Source: Tridacna crocea | Taxonomy: Eukaryota > Mollusca > Bivalvia > Cardiida > Cardiidae | Assembly (NCBI GenBank): GCA_943736015.1 | Contig: OX031062.1 | Location: 55,292,962 to 55,356,961 of the forward strand | DNA: 64,000 bases | Reading direction: 5' to 3' | Shown here: positions 21,107-31,745 of the stretch, piece by piece | Layout: every line of letters begins with the position of its first letter | Numbering within the stretch: the first letter of the stretch is position 1 | Notes under the pieces: model-generated | What the model saw: the letters and a program-made list of their open reading frames with translations, nothing else | Told to the model about the DNA's origin: nothing | Databases searched by the model: none | Position numbers and translations under genes: made by a program

Positions 21107-21996
21107 CTTTTTCGGTGAAAGATCGAAATTTATTTCATTGAGTGGACACCATCGGTAATATTTTCACGAGTGACGCAGCCACGGGTGAAAATATTACCGA
21201 TGGTGTTAGTTTAAACATATTTTATTTGCAAAATCAACTAAAATGTACAAGATGATTTACAAATACAGTTCAAAAATTTTTTGCAAAATGGATAAGAACG
21301 AAAGCAAATGCTTATAATGTTCTTCTCCAAGTTGAAAGCCAAAACTAGCGAGTACAAGTCACAAATTTAAACTAATATGCTATACAGCGATAAAAAGATA
21401 ATATTATTCAATAATGTTTTAGAATAGAAGAAAGATATTTTGATTGAAAACTATGAAATGAGTTAGAGAGAATTACAAGAGAGAAGGGGGAAAGATAAGG
21501 TAATGGAAAAGACAGGGTAAGGAAGATAAGGTGAAGGAGTGTTCTTAAATGGCTTTTATACGATGAAAATATAAATTTGTTCCATTCTATAGTAATTGTC
21601 TGTATTCTTGATGAAAATTTTTCATAAAGGTAGAAAACAGAATACCGATGGTGTTCACGAGATGAAATTAATTTCGATCTTTCACCGAAAAAAAAAACCC
21701 AAATATTCTATTTATTTCATGCTTTTTACCCTTTCTGTGAGGAGCTTTATCAAAATTCAGTACAGTTCTTTTCCCTTATTTCCCGTGGCGTACCCCTCCC
21801 GCATAGCAACGTTACGTCAAGCGCGAGAAATGTAAGGTATATGACGTCATATTTCCCATCTGGTTGTTAGGCACGCGCAATTTACCTAGGCAACAAGAAC
21901 GTGAAAATCGGTATTTTCACTGGTGGTACCAGTGTAAGATCGAAAATTATTTTCACTGCTATTTCTCGATATCCTACCGGAAAGCATGAAATAAAT
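21107..21996 (+). mobile_element. PAL-T element interrupted by an insertion
   Basis: The left palindrome (CGGTGAAAGATCGAAATTTA, GACACCATCGGTAATATT) breaks off at 21207 and resumes at 21643. The rest matches 39563-39999 over ~300 bp, including CCCCTCCCGCATAGCAACG and TATGACGTCATATTTCCC. Removing the insertion leaves a copy collinear with 39563. Confidence 0.9.
21208..21642 (-). mobile_element. AGTTTAAAC-end retroposon, 435 bp, 13-bp duplication
   Basis: Flanked by TACCGATGGTGTT on both sides (21195-21207 and 21643-21655), a 13-bp target-site duplication. The minus-strand 3' end reads AAATAAAATATGTTTAAACT with an AATAAA signal. Shared with 9934: GGATAAGAACGAAAGC and TTCTTCTCCAA. No coding domain, so a 5'-truncated or non-autonomous retroposon is likely. 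Confidence 0.75.
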
Positions 21997-22320
21997 ATTT
22001 ATACAGATATAATACTTTTGCACATTTTTAACCGACAAGAAATTCCTTTGATGTCTATCTTGAAATTATCTGTTGATACTTCTGTCAGTTTTTAGAAAGG
22101 GAGGTAATTATTATCTCCATTTATAATGAGAATATAGTACATGTAGTTTTAGATTTATAAATGATAATCCCAAGAAGGAAAAATAGGGGAAAAGTTGCTC
22201 GGTGAGAATAGAACAATAATACTCATTTTTAATAATAGCAAATTTTGTATGATAACACCATCTTGGAAATAGCTGTTTTCTATTACGGGTCCCCTACCTG
22301 AAGCAGACAGCTTTGGAAAA
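21994..22320 (+). mobile_element. TTAA-4 relative
   Basis: ATAAATATTTATACAGATAT, CATTTTTAACCGACAAGAAA, AGAAAGGGAGGTAATTATTA, AGATTTATAAATGATAATCC and GGAAATAGCTGTTTTCTATT follow the same order as 62715-63030 and, reversed, 11620-11990. Terminal repeats are diverged. Confidence 0.8.
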
Positions 22321-22844
22321 TTTTCCATGGGAAGACAGGATAAATGTCTTCTTACTGATGGATTTTACATAGGATTTTCGTCACCTTTAATTACTCATAC
22401 TTGAGGTCAACTGCACTAGTTCGTGAAAATGTCACAAACTTTAAATTGCTGATTAAGTTAAAAATAAATCTTCCAGCTTACGATTGAAAAACAAAAGAGT
22501 TTGCGATTTCCAAGTTCGCAAAGTCGGGAAAAAACACGCCGTATATGTAAGGTCTTTTGCACGAGTATCTGAAATGTCGTAAACTATTAGTTGGGTTAGA
22601 AAATATATTAAAAAAAAAAACATTTCAAATGTCAAAAACATAAACTTTAGGAATTTGGAAATCCTTTTTGTTGAAAAAATCTCACTCTTGTACATCCAAG
22701 ATCAAATTACAGCGCGTTGCGTCAGGTTATATATGCAGCATATGGATAAAATTTACTCTCGAAAAGAAAAGTAGAAGAATAGAAAACATTAAAGTAAACA
22801 AATAACCAAACAATTCTGACTTAAGAACGTTCATTGTCTAATTC
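22321..22844. other. No feature seen
   Basis: AT-rich DNA. An 80-codon minus frame at 22453-22695 shows no domain. Confidence 0.5.
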
Positions 22845-23012
22845 TCCATAATTTTCTACATTTGTAAGTAACACAACTTCTAATTGGCTAAACCATTGGG
22901 TCACTCCAAGATTTTCAACATTTGGAAGTGATACAACTTCTGATTGGTTAAACCATTTGGTTAAGCCAATCAGAAGTTGTGTTTTATTTTAATTCAAAAC
23001 ATTCTTGAGACT
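22845..23012. mobile_element. PAL-G palindrome with duplicated left arm
   Basis: AACACAACTTCTAATTGGCT occurs, then a second arm ATACAACTTCTGATTGGTTA, then the inverted AGCCAATCAGAAGTTGTGTT. Each arm carries an ATTGG/CCAAT pair. Confidence 0.85.
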
Positions 23013-23055
23013 GGTTGGAATAAGGACCCCGGTCACAATGAAACGTCTAACCTTA

Positions 23056-23505
23056 ATGATGTACAACTATAGAAAATAAACAGCTTGACTTGTAAAGGAA
23101 GACTTTAAGGTAGTTATGCCGTTCCACCGGAAGTACAAGACGGATTACCGTCAACTAAACGTAGCTTCCTAGACAAATCTCGCATGGCACAACATTATAG
23201 ATTTACAGTTACTTCCGGAAATGAGCCCGCGCCTGGCGGATTTTCAACACCTGCACAATATACTTCTACACAGCTTCAAGTCTGGCGTAAATGATGTACA
23301 ACTAGGAAATATACAACGCGACTGGTATAGAAAGACCTTTTAGATAGTTATTGCATTCCATCGGAAGTACAAGACGTATTACACCGTCAACGAAATGTAG
23401 CTCCGAGACAAGACGTAAATCTCGCATGCACAGCGTTACAGCTTTACTGCTACTTCCGGAAGTGAGCTTTCGCTCTTAGCATTTCCGTCACTAGCATTAA
23501 ATACT
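23056..23505 (+). repeat. Two-copy tandem repeat, 235-bp unit
   Basis: ATGATGTACAACTA starts both units (23056 and 23291). Each continues with a CGGAAGTACAAGACG box, a CCGTCAAC box, AAATCTCGCATG and a TACTTCCGGAA box. The units are clearly diverged. No open frame runs through. Confidence 0.8.
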
Positions 23506-23585
23506 TAGTTAATTCTTTAAGAAAAAAAAGTAAAAATTAGGCTAGCAAAAATTGTAAAAATAAAGTCCAACAAAACCTGAGCCAC

Positions 23586-23695
23586 GCTTTTGAAAAGGGC
23601 ATTTAATACATTTGCAAAAAGTATCGATTCGTGTCATTCCGCGCAGTCTGCGCAGGCTAACATGGGTCCAGAGCATTGCTCATATATCATTTGTT
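23586..23695 (+). mobile_element. PAL-E left half
   Basis: TGAAAAGGGCATTTAATACA, GCAAAAAGTATCGATTCGTG and CGCGCAGTCTGCGCAGG, then the copy is lost. Confidence 0.7.
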
Positions 23696-24028
23696 ACCCC
23701 AGGTTGCAGGTAAGATACTCTAACCGATTTACCAAGGTTGGCTTTCGAGACCTTACAAATACAATTGTAATAAAACTTTGATGAAGTATCTGACAAAGTT
23801 TTAAGTTGAACTGTATGTTACGATTTGGAATTTATGCAAATTCTTTAGGTCGATAGATCGAAAAATAGAAAACATTCTTTAAAACTAAATCGGTAAGACT
23901 TTAAATTTATATATTAAGAAAGAAAAAAACGCAGCGACAGTTATACAAGAAAGTGTTAAAGTTTCTATTTTTGAAGCGTTTACCGCACAGGATATTTTGC
24001 AGACCTACCATTATGTACTCCAGCTAGC

Positions 24029-24242
24029 TTAATCCTTTTGGGCCGCTATGCGTAATTTGAAAACCTTTTGCGGACAGCGTAGATCAAGATCAGACTGCAC
24101 AGAACGTGCAGTCTAATCTTTGATCTGCACTGTCCGATAAGAAGATATCTGTTCCTGGAAATACTTTTAAAATAGAAAAATCTTGGCTTTTTATTATCTG
24201 CTTGACTGTTTGGTTTCTCTTATTTAGCAAGATAAGTGTTAA
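24029..24242. mobile_element. PAL-C element, TTAA-bounded, 214 bp
   Basis: TTAA at 24029 and 24239. The core GTAGATCAAGATCAGACTGC ACAGAACGTGCAGTC is a hairpin flanked by GCGGACAGC and CACTGTCCG. The tail ATTTAGCAAGATAAGTGTTA parallels 45262-45475, which has the same length. Confidence 0.9.
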
Positions 24243-25114
24243 ATGAGTAAAATTGGAAGGAACCTAAACTTTTTATTTGTTTAACTATTTCATAAATATT
24301 AAAGAAAGAGTAGCAATTACAAGAAGAAAGCCATTATAACTTTTCCCTGAATATTTTTGACATTTGTGAGTAGCATAGGCGTCAAACTTGGTACTTGTGT
24401 GGCAATGTGTTTAAGTCGTTATCGTTACAAAGAAGCTAAGTGTGGAGGATCAGTGAAATACTTCGTTATGATCTATTGTCTAAAGATCACACGTAAAGCA
24501 CTTATATCACTGTATCATCTTAATGCGAAATTAATTTAATTAATGACAACTTATTATAAAACATTAGAAGATGTATTAAACGAAAGAAGCATTGTAGAGC
24601 GGTTTGATGGATGGACGGGGCAAACATTAAAATGGGCTTATGATGGATTAGAATGAATTGTGGGGTTTATTTATAGGGTAAAACAACCCAGGTTTCACTT
24701 CCGGGAACTGAATTTAGAATATTATTTCACCGCAGGGGTCATTTTCTGAATTAAAAGTGCGCACTGTACTTTTTTAAGTCTGCCAATGTGTTTATATCAT
24801 GATCCTTAACTTTGGTACTGCTATCTTTTTGAGTGTTTTTTAATCTCTTTTTGTGACGGTGCTTGTCACGTTTAACTAATCTAGATTTTTCCTTCTGCAT
24901 ATTTTCGCGATAAATATTGTGACAGCACGGAATTACTGTTGTTGGAGAGATGGCTGTACCATTTAAAAGTAAGCACACCAGAGGTTTCCATGCTAACTAT
25001 TGCAATTCCATTGGCAAAAGAGAGCTGTGTGTTTAGCTAAGCCTGAAAGTTTGACTTTTAGTTGGTGGCTATTTAACACATTGAAGAGGCCAAGAATTAT
25101 CAAAAGCATAACGT
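24243..25114. other. No gene recognised
   Basis: Unique-looking DNA. The longest frame (75 codons, minus, 24751-24978) is Lys-rich with no domain. Confidence 0.5.
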
Positions 25115-25343
25115 TTAACCCATTAACACACAATCCCTACTTTTGACGCCCCTGAGAAAGAAGCCTTTTGAAAACACTGTGGGAAAAGGAGAAAATGCTG
25201 GTAACCAGCATTTTCTCCTTTTCCCACAGTGTTTTCTACCCTTCCCGGAACAAATTTCAATTTTTCAGTCACCTTTATTTTGTCGTCTGCAAATGCTTTC
25301 AATTTGGACCAGTCTAAATTTTTCTCGTGTGGTAATGAGTTAA
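25115..25343 (+). mobile_element. TTAA-1 MITE, full length, 229 bp
   Basis: TTAACCCATTAACACACAAT at left, intact hairpin, CTCGTGTGGTAATGAGTTAA at right. Same length as 8534-8762. Confidence 0.93.
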
Positions 25344-25370
25344 CCTGGTTCAACATTATTTGGTGGTGTA

Positions 25371-25539
25371 TTAACCCTTTACCAAACGACAAAATTTAAG
25401 ACTGATCCAAATTGAAAGCACTTGCAGACGACAAAGTAAACGTGGCTCAAAAATTGAAACTTGACTTTAGGAAAATAGAAAACATTGTGGAAAAGGAGAA
25501 AATGATGGTTACCAGCATTTTCTCCTTTTCTCACAATGA
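25371..25539 (-). mobile_element. TTAA-1 MITE truncated at a repeat junction
   Basis: TTAACCCTTTACCAAACGAC start and full hairpin to CTCCTTTTCTCACAATG. It then switches abruptly at 25540 to repeat-W-linked sequence, so the ACAATCCC end is missing. Confidence 0.87.
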
Positions 25540-25544
25540 AATTT

Positions 25545-25640
25545 AAAGTAACGGTTGTACAAGTAGTCCGGTTCTGTACCCAGAATGCCCAAATTGGATA
25601 GATTTGTATTCGTAGAAGGCCATCTAGCGGGAGATGATGT
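25545..25640 (+). repeat. Dispersed repeat W, copy 3
   Basis: AAGTAGTCCGGTTCTGTACC, GATAGATTTGTATTCGTAG and CCATCTAGCGGGAGATGATG. It abuts the truncated TTAA-1 copy. Confidence 0.72.
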
Positions 25641-26570
25641 TTGTTTTCAACTATAATCCATATTTCCGCTTCACTGATAACCATCTCGGGAAACTGGTAA
25701 TAATAAGGTGCAGGCGAAGCCGCCATTTTGAATGTGATGATCAATGCGTATAGTTATGTATACTGTGTGTCCGAAAGGAACATTTGCTGCTTTTCCCTGG
25801 ATTTTCCCGTATACATGACTATGTGTCCCGGGCATATTAACCAATCAGATCACTATGAATTCCCTTGCAGTATAATAAGGACTTACAAGAACTTCATATA
25901 TGACAGCCTGATTTTGTCCATAACTTGTTGCCCACAGCATACCTATGCCCAAGTATTTTGTATAACCTTGGGCCGGTTGCAACGATTGTAATATGGTAGG
26001 TTGGAAACTTAATTAACTGAATTATGGTTGAATTTGAAAGCAGCATAAGCGTCAATGAAGAGATCAAACGCATAACTTGTCCATTGTTTATGGTGACCCG
26101 TGTCTCTATCTAATTTAGTCCTATAAATATAAGGCCTTGCAAGCTGCCAGTATTCTCTCTCGACGCCTCGAACTCTCTGTCTCCCTTCTGGTGCATATGT
26201 GCCTTTTCTAATACAACAAAAATTCGTGGTTACATGATTTTTACCTTTTTGGAAAAAAAGGTATTTAAAAAAAAATATCTTAGTATTGCCATTTTTTCTT
26301 TTAGCACTAGCATGAGTGCCAGGCATAGTCTAACGTCCTACACCCTTTGTAAATTTTCCTCGGTGGTTCTTTAATTAAAGGCCGAGGAGTGGCTTAAAGT
26401 AAGCGATACAGGTGTTAAAATGCACTTAAATTCAAGTCTTGCCATTTAAAAGTATTGAAAGAAATGTGAAAATAGCAATCTGTTATTGTCCAATTGTTAG
26501 TCGCTTTCAGAAAAATGAATTTTAAAACTTAGTTTCTCGACTGTTTACTTTTAACCTGAATCTAAAATTT
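25641..26570. other. No gene recognised
   Basis: Short open frames on both strands (105 codons or fewer) without a domain. No repeat family member seen. Confidence 0.5.
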
Positions 26571-26822
26571 ATTTGTGACCAATTACGCAAAAAGGGACCT
26601 TCTGGAAACTGCGAAAAAAGTCAACCCTGGTCAGACTGCGCGAATTGCGCACTCTGACCATGGTTGACACTTTTCGCTTTAATGAAATTTTCTGTATGAA
26701 AAGTGGTCATTGTACCTTGTTATACAAACATTTTTGAATTATCAACTTAAACTGACCTGCACTATCGTTGATCTGTTTTCATCTAACTGATGTACAGAAT
26801 TCCCAGATGATCCCTTTTTTGC
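26571..26822 (+). mobile_element. PAL-F element
   Basis: GTGACCAATTACGCAAAAAG at left; hairpin CCTGGTCAGACTGCGCGAAT / GCGCACTCTGACCATGG; tail TTCTGTATGAAAAGTGGTCA and CAGAATTCCCAGATGATCCC; right end TTTTTTGCGTCATGGGTTAC mirrors the left. Confidence 0.88.
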
Positions 26823-26827
26823 GTCAT

Positions 26828-27078
26828 GGGTTACATCTGCGGAAAATATCGACCCTGATCACCCTGCAGGCTGACATGGGCCGAAACCTTTCTCTATAGT
26901 TAAATTTTCGGTATGTCCAAAGTCTGATGTATCTAATACTTCAGTCGTTTGTTGAAAACTGTAGCTGACTTTGATCAACGATTATGTGATCGCTTGGCTG
27001 GTAACATGCTTCAGTGACATGCACCAGTAACATGCATCACGAAGATGCATTTAGCCCCCTATTGCCAGAGCATGGATC
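26828..27078 (+). mobile_element. PAL-E element abutting PAL-F
   Basis: TCTGCGGAAAATATCGACCC, short hairpin CCTGCAGGCTGACATGGG, GATCGCTTGGCTGGTAACAT, AGATGCATTTAGCCCCCTAT and TGCCAGAGCATGG at the right end. Confidence 0.75.
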
Positions 27079-27231
27079 AAGTTTAAATGCATGTTTACAG
27101 CAAAATTGTTTACTTTTAGCACTGTCGGACCTTAAAGGATAGATTTAAAAAAAGGCGGGAAAGCGGACAAAACAAGTGGACAGAAATAGCTCGAAAATGA
27201 CTTCATCGATTGGTTGGTTGATTGGTTGATT

Positions 27232-27440
27232 GGCGCCCATTAATTCCTTTAGTATACAACTCTGAGTCTAAACGGCCATAAGAAAGAGGCCATTTAAAAT
27301 GACACTCACACACACCTTTTTCCACGATGTTTTCTATCCCCAGACACAAAACTCGGTCATGAGACAAGTTTAATTGTCGTCTACAAATGCTTTTAATTTG
27401 AACAAGTGTATATTTTGGGTGTGCATAAAAGAGTAAATGA
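27232..27440 (+). mobile_element. TTAA-1 relic without hairpin
   Basis: CCCATTAATTCCTTTAGTAT at left, TTTTCCACGATGTTTTCTAT, AATTGTCGTCTACAAATGC and a TAAAAGAGTAAATG right end. The left hairpin arm is replaced by CACTCACACACACC. Confidence 0.65.
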
Positions 27441-27574
27441 TGAATCGTGTTTGGGGTCAGGATTATTTGTAAGTTCAAAGGTTCTATGAAGTGACATTTT
27501 CACGTCTATAAATGATACAGTTGCATTAGTAAATCAAACTATTGTATAATTATTTTTTTGCTCGCTCTCGCTTT

Positions 27575-27625
27575 CGCTCTCTTCTTCTTCTTCTTCTTTT
27601 ATCTATCTATCTATCTATCTATCTG

Positions 27626-27662
<37 letters not shown>

Positions 27663-27682
27663 TTATCTATCTATCTATCTCT
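27575..27682 (+). repeat. (TTC)n then (ATCT)n microsatellite
   Basis: CTCTTCTTCTTCTTCTTC followed from 27599 by about 20 ATCT units with single GTCT and ATTT variants. Confidence 0.95.
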
Positions 27683-27735
27683 TTTGCACTTTTGCAGTGA
27701 AGTTGTATATGTAACTGTCAACAAACCTGAATTCA

Positions 27736-27976
27736 TTAACACCTTGCCACACTGCCACGCAATCCCGACTTTAAACGACCTTGGGGAAGAAAGCTGTTGA
27801 AAACAATGTTGGGACAGGAGAAAACGGTGGTTTTCAGCATCTAGTCCTTTTATTTCACAAAATATTTTTATTCCATTTCTAAAAGATATCCAAAGATTTA
27901 GCTACACATCATTGATAGTTTTGCAAATGCTTTAGATTTTGACAAATCCAAAGTTTGTTGCCTGTTGAAGAATTAA
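27736..27976 (+). mobile_element. TTAA-1 MITE, diverged
   Basis: TTAACACCTTGCCACAC start, CGCAATCCCGACTTTAAACG, hairpin remnant GAAAACAATGTTGGGACAGG, GCAAATGCTTTAGATTTTGA, ending TTAA at 27976. Confidence 0.8.
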
Positions 27977-28107
27977 TAAAGCAATGAAAGGGTTGTACAG
28001 AAATGAATGATGACACGGTAATAGATAATCAACCGGAAAAGTAAATCAAAATAGACAATTCAATTATCTTAAAACCCTGAAAGCAGCTGTTCACACTTTT
28101 GTTTGCG

Positions 28108-28185
28108 TATGCGACCAGTGTAGGTCACAGATCAGACTGCACAAAACGTGCAGTCTGATCTTTGATCTCCACTGCCCACTATGCT
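28108..28185. mobile_element. PAL-C core
   Basis: CACAGATCAGACTGCACAAA and ACGTGCAGTCTGATCTTTGA pair, followed by TCTCCACTGCCC. Confidence 0.8.
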
Positions 28186-28457
28186 GAGACGTTATCAACC
28201 AGGGCGACTTCGAAATTCGAATCATCTTTGGGATTTTTTTTTTCTAGATTAATATTGTTCGCAAGGTTTATTTCTTACTTGAAGTGTTAAAACAATGCAA
28301 TCCTTCATTAGCTTTTTTCAAGACCGCAAAATAAAAAAAATGAAATCTGACAATAACTGTAAATATAATTGTCATTGTCATGCAGAGAAGATAGCGAAAA
28401 CATCATGATAAATGATATCTTCTCTCCACTATTACTACAAATGCATCTGTTATATGT

Positions 28458-28458
28458 A

Positions 28459-28490
<32 letters not shown>
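28458..28490 (+). repeat. (ATTG)n microsatellite
   Basis: About eight ATTG units. Confidence 0.9.
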
Positions 28491-28492
<2 letters not shown>

Positions 28493-28711
28493 CGGAATTT
28501 CGTGGATCTTTATACATGTGTACATAACCCATTCTGCCGAGACACCTTTCTTTGTTTTGTTTTTTTATTCGATGCAAACTGGCCGACTGGGAGCGATTTT
28601 TAAGTTGCGCGGTCGAGGTTTTTTCTGCAAGGGATATCATTTCAACGAAATTGCTTGTTTACTGTCTTGTCTGGCTTTATAAATTGATTCTCTTTACAAT
28701 GTTTAACGCTG

Positions 28712-28925
28712 TTTTTTCCCTTTACCACACAATCCCGACTTTTAACGTCCCTGTGAAAGAAGCCTTTTGAAAACATTGTGGGAAAAGGAGAAAATGCTGG
28801 TAACCAGCATTTTCTCCTTTTCCCACAATGTTTTCTACCTTTTACCATAAACAAATTTCAAATTCTGCAGTCACCTTTGTCTTGTCGTATGCAAATGATT
28901 TCAATTTGGACAAGTCTAAAATTTG
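28712..28925 (+). mobile_element. TTAA-1 MITE, intact hairpin
   Basis: CTTTACCACACAATCCCGAC, perfect hairpin around GCTGGTAACCAGC, CTTGTCGTATGCAAATGATT. The right end is truncated after TCTAAAATTTGG. Confidence 0.9.
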
Positions 28926-29094
28926 GTATAGACTTAACGTAGTTTTAGTATTACTACTGCAATCAATGAATTTACCCAGGCTCTCTGTGCTTTTTTTTCC
29001 AGTGCTTCATACGACTCTCTTTCGAAGCCACTGGCAGCTTCCCCGCTACCACATGGTCAAAACGAATGATCAGTGGTGAGAGATGAGAGTGATT

Positions 29095-29549
29095 TCCACG
29101 GCGGGGAATCACGTGACACAACAACAACAACAATGACCTTTATTTGAAAAAATTCCCCAACTTCAGGTAAGAAAATCTTCAATAATTCCATTAATACGTG
29201 ACCGATTGGAATTTGGTTTGAAGCAGAGAAGGCGGAAGGACTCCAGGGATTTGCTTGATGTGTTAGATTTTTTAAACAACACCTGATAAAAAAGTTATTG
29301 ACGAGCAAACAATTTATCCAGGGTAAAAAATTTGTTTGCTCGTCAATAACTTTTTTATCAGGTGTTGTTCAAAAAATCTAACACATCAAGCAAATCCCTG
29401 GAGTCCTTCTGCCTTCTCTGCTTCAAACCAAATTCCAATCGGCCATGTATTAATGGAATTATTGAAGATTTTCTTACCTGAAGTCGGGGAATTTTTTCAA
29501 ATAACGGTCATTGTTGTTGTTGTAGTGTCACGTGATTCCCCGCCGTGGA
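29095..29549. mobile_element. Large foldback: two 218-bp arms, 19-bp loop
   Basis: Left arm 29095-29312 (CCACGGCGGGGAATCACGTG ... GACGAGCAAACAA) is almost perfectly inverted at 29332-29549 (TTGTTTGCTCGTC ... CACGTGATTCCCCGCCGTGG). The loop is AATTTATCCAGGGTAAAAAA-like. The arms include (CAA)n/(TTG)n tracts, and each arm gives a matching short open frame, which is a by-product of symmetry. Confidence 0.93.
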
Positions 29550-29584
29550 TTTCTGTAGAAATGACTTTCCTCATTTATTGAATG

Positions 29585-29660
29585 AGACCTAGCTGGGATT
29601 CAATCTCACGACCGCTGGAATGATAGCCTTGTAGGCCTATACATGCTTGGCCGTCTGAGG
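29585..29660 (-). repeat. Possible tRNA-derived SINE head
   Basis: On minus, GACGGCCAAGCATG and later GAGATTGAATCCCAG resemble A and B boxes about 45 bp apart. Without a body or second copy this is tentative. Confidence 0.35.
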
Positions 29661-29899
29661 CACAGGGCTGTAACCTTTGCGATTGTTTTTTAGTTGAATC
29701 TGAGTATCACTTTCTTTGCATATGTAGTAAATTTGGTGACCTTAGAACTAAAGATACCTTTCCTGTACTAGGCTTAATTATAGTAAATGTATCCGCATCT
29801 TATCGTCAAAAAACAAGAAAATACAAATCAATGCAGCAAAATTCGTGAAGGAAGCTTTATAGAGAAGGAAATCTTTAATCAAGTCGACTAGTCTTGAAT

Positions 29900-29977
29900 A
29901 ATCTTTTTTGGTGGTTAATGTTAAATGTATACGTATGTAATCTTTTCGGTGGTTAATGTTAAATGTATATGTATGTA
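29900..29977 (+). repeat. Two-copy ~38-bp direct repeat
   Basis: GGTGGTTAATGTTAAATGTA occurs twice, each followed by TA-rich GTATGTA. Confidence 0.8.
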
Positions 29978-30145
29978 TACTTTATATGTCTTTTATGTCT
30001 GTTATTGCCATGTATCCATGTTGTTGTTGTTTTTTTGTAAATGGCCAATGGCATATTTGTTTGCCGAATGCCTAATAAAATGAGTTGAGCCGATATACAA
30101 TAATCTTTACCGGGCCATTTCATGGGTTTTTATTGTTGATTGCGT

Positions 30146-30172
30146 TGGTGGTGGTGGTGGTGGTGGTGGTGG
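30146..30172 (+). repeat. (GGT)n microsatellite
   Basis: About nine GGT units. Confidence 0.9.
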
Positions 30173-30333
30173 CGATGGTGTTCCTCCTGTTCCTGTGCTG
30201 CACAATTTGCTGCCTTTTCTGCGACTGCTAATGCTGCTTTTGTTGTTCTGTTGCCTCTGCTACTGCCAATGATGATGACAATAACAAGATATAGGACATC
30301 AGTCTGCCATGATATGAAGCTCAGGCTGATGAA

Positions 30334-30420
30334 TATATCGACGGTTTACTTCAAAAACCTCGTAACTACAGCTTGAAACCAAGCTGTAGTTACGAGGTTT
30401 TTGAAGTAAACCGACGATAT
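30334..30420. mobile_element. PAL-P hairpin, 87 bp
   Basis: ATATATCGACGGTTTACTTC and GAAGTAAACCGACGATAT ends. Core GTAACTACAGCTTG / CAAGCTGTAGTTAC. Confidence 0.92.
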
Positions 30421-30639
30421 AATTATGCTCGTAGTCATGCTAAACATCAGCACTGGGTTTTTCATGTTAGTATCGTTGGTTAAGGCACTTCAGAGCTTCA
30501 GTTGGTGAAACAGGGATGCCAGATGAATGTGAGCCATTGCCGTGATTTGACTGAAATAATAGTGAACGCAGGGTAACACACCACCCAATCAGTCATTAAG
30601 ACCCCTTACAAGAATATCGTTTCCTTTCTCTCATGTTTT

Positions 30640-30869
30640 TTAACTCTTTACCAAACTACAAATTCACAGGCTGGTTAAAATTGGATGTATTTGCAGATTA
30701 CAAAAAAAGGTGGCTGAAAAATCGAAATTTGATATTTCGGAAACGTAGAAAACATTGTGGGAAAAGGAGAAAATGCTGGTTACCAGCATTTTCTCCTTTT
30801 CCCACAATGTTTTCAAAAGGCTTCTACCCCAGGGTATTCAAAATTCTTCTTTTTGTGGTAAAGGGTTAA
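30640..30869 (-). mobile_element. TTAA-1 MITE, full length, 230 bp
   Basis: TTAACTCTTTACCAAACTAC at left, perfect hairpin with GCTGGTTACCAGC centre, GTGGTAAAGGGTTAA at right. Confidence 0.93.
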
Positions 30870-31003
30870 TAGACGTCTCTGTACTTTGAGGTATATGTTC
30901 TGCAACTCAATGGAATATTCAAAAGGAAAATAAATGCCTTTTGTGACTGATGTGAAGAAAAATGTTGTGGTATACGGAGTAATTACTTGTTATAAAATAT
31001 TTT

Positions 31004-31220
31004 CCTGGGCCAAACAATCCCGACTTTTTACAGAGCATAGAAAAACATTTCTGAAAACATTGTGGGAACGGGAGAAAAAGGCGGTTACCAGCATTTTCTC
31101 CTTTTTCCCACAACGTTTCCTACCCTGGCAAAGACAGAAACCGTTGAGTCACATCTAGTTAGCTTGTACATGCTATCAAGTTGGTCTGTTTAAAAAATTT
31201 GTCGTTTGATAAAGGGTTAA
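31004..31220 (+). mobile_element. TTAA-1 MITE
   Basis: GGGCCAAACAATCCCGACTT, hairpin ACATTGTGGGAACGGGAG with GCGGTTACCAGC, and TTGTCGTTTGATAAAGGGTTAA. Confidence 0.88.
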
Positions 31221-31432
31221 AAGTGTGCTATCAATTTGAATTATCAAAAACTTTTCAAGATTAAAATACCACAACTACTTAAAAATGACAAGTTAAAATC
31301 GTTTAAAGGAATGTTTTAAGATAAATAAATAAATCGTAAATTAACCACAGTTTTTGAATATTTAACTAGTGAGTTTTCGTGAATGAAGAATAATGAATCA
31401 GATTAACACTATGTCATGGATTTATTGAATTA

Positions 31433-31663
31433 TTAACTCATTACCAAACGACAAAATTGTAGGCGTGTCCAAATCCAAAGCATTTGCAGACGACAAAATA
31501 AAAGTGACTGAAAATTGGAAATTTGTTATGTGAAGGGTAGAAAACATTGTGGAAAAAAAGGAGAAAATGCTGCTTACCAGCATTTTCTCCTTTTCCCAAA
31601 ATGTTTTTTGAAGGCTTCTTTCTCAGGGGCGTCAAAAGTAGGGATTGTGTGGTAATGGGTTAA
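31433..31663 (-). mobile_element. TTAA-1 MITE, full length, 231 bp
   Basis: TTAACTCATTACCAAACGAC at left, CATTTGCAGACGACAAAATA, intact hairpin, and GATTGTGTGGTAATGGGTTAA-type right end. Confidence 0.93.
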
Positions 31664-31710
31664 TTGATCACTATCAAATACAATGAAATTGCATCTTTGG
31701 TATATACCTG

Positions 31711-31745
31711 TATGTCTGCGTGTCTGTCTATCTGTCTCTCTCTCT
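31711..31745 (+). repeat. (TCTG)n/(CT)n microsatellite
   Basis: GTCTGCGTGTCTGTCTATCT runs into CTCTCTCTCTCT. Confidence 0.7.

Noticed and set aside
25379..25744. 121-codon minus frame
   Set aside because: It crosses repeat W and a truncated TTAA-1, so it is a repeat translation.
29057..29581. Two matching 81-83 codon frames on opposite strands
   Set aside because: They are mirror images created by the 218-bp inverted arms, not a conserved gene pair.
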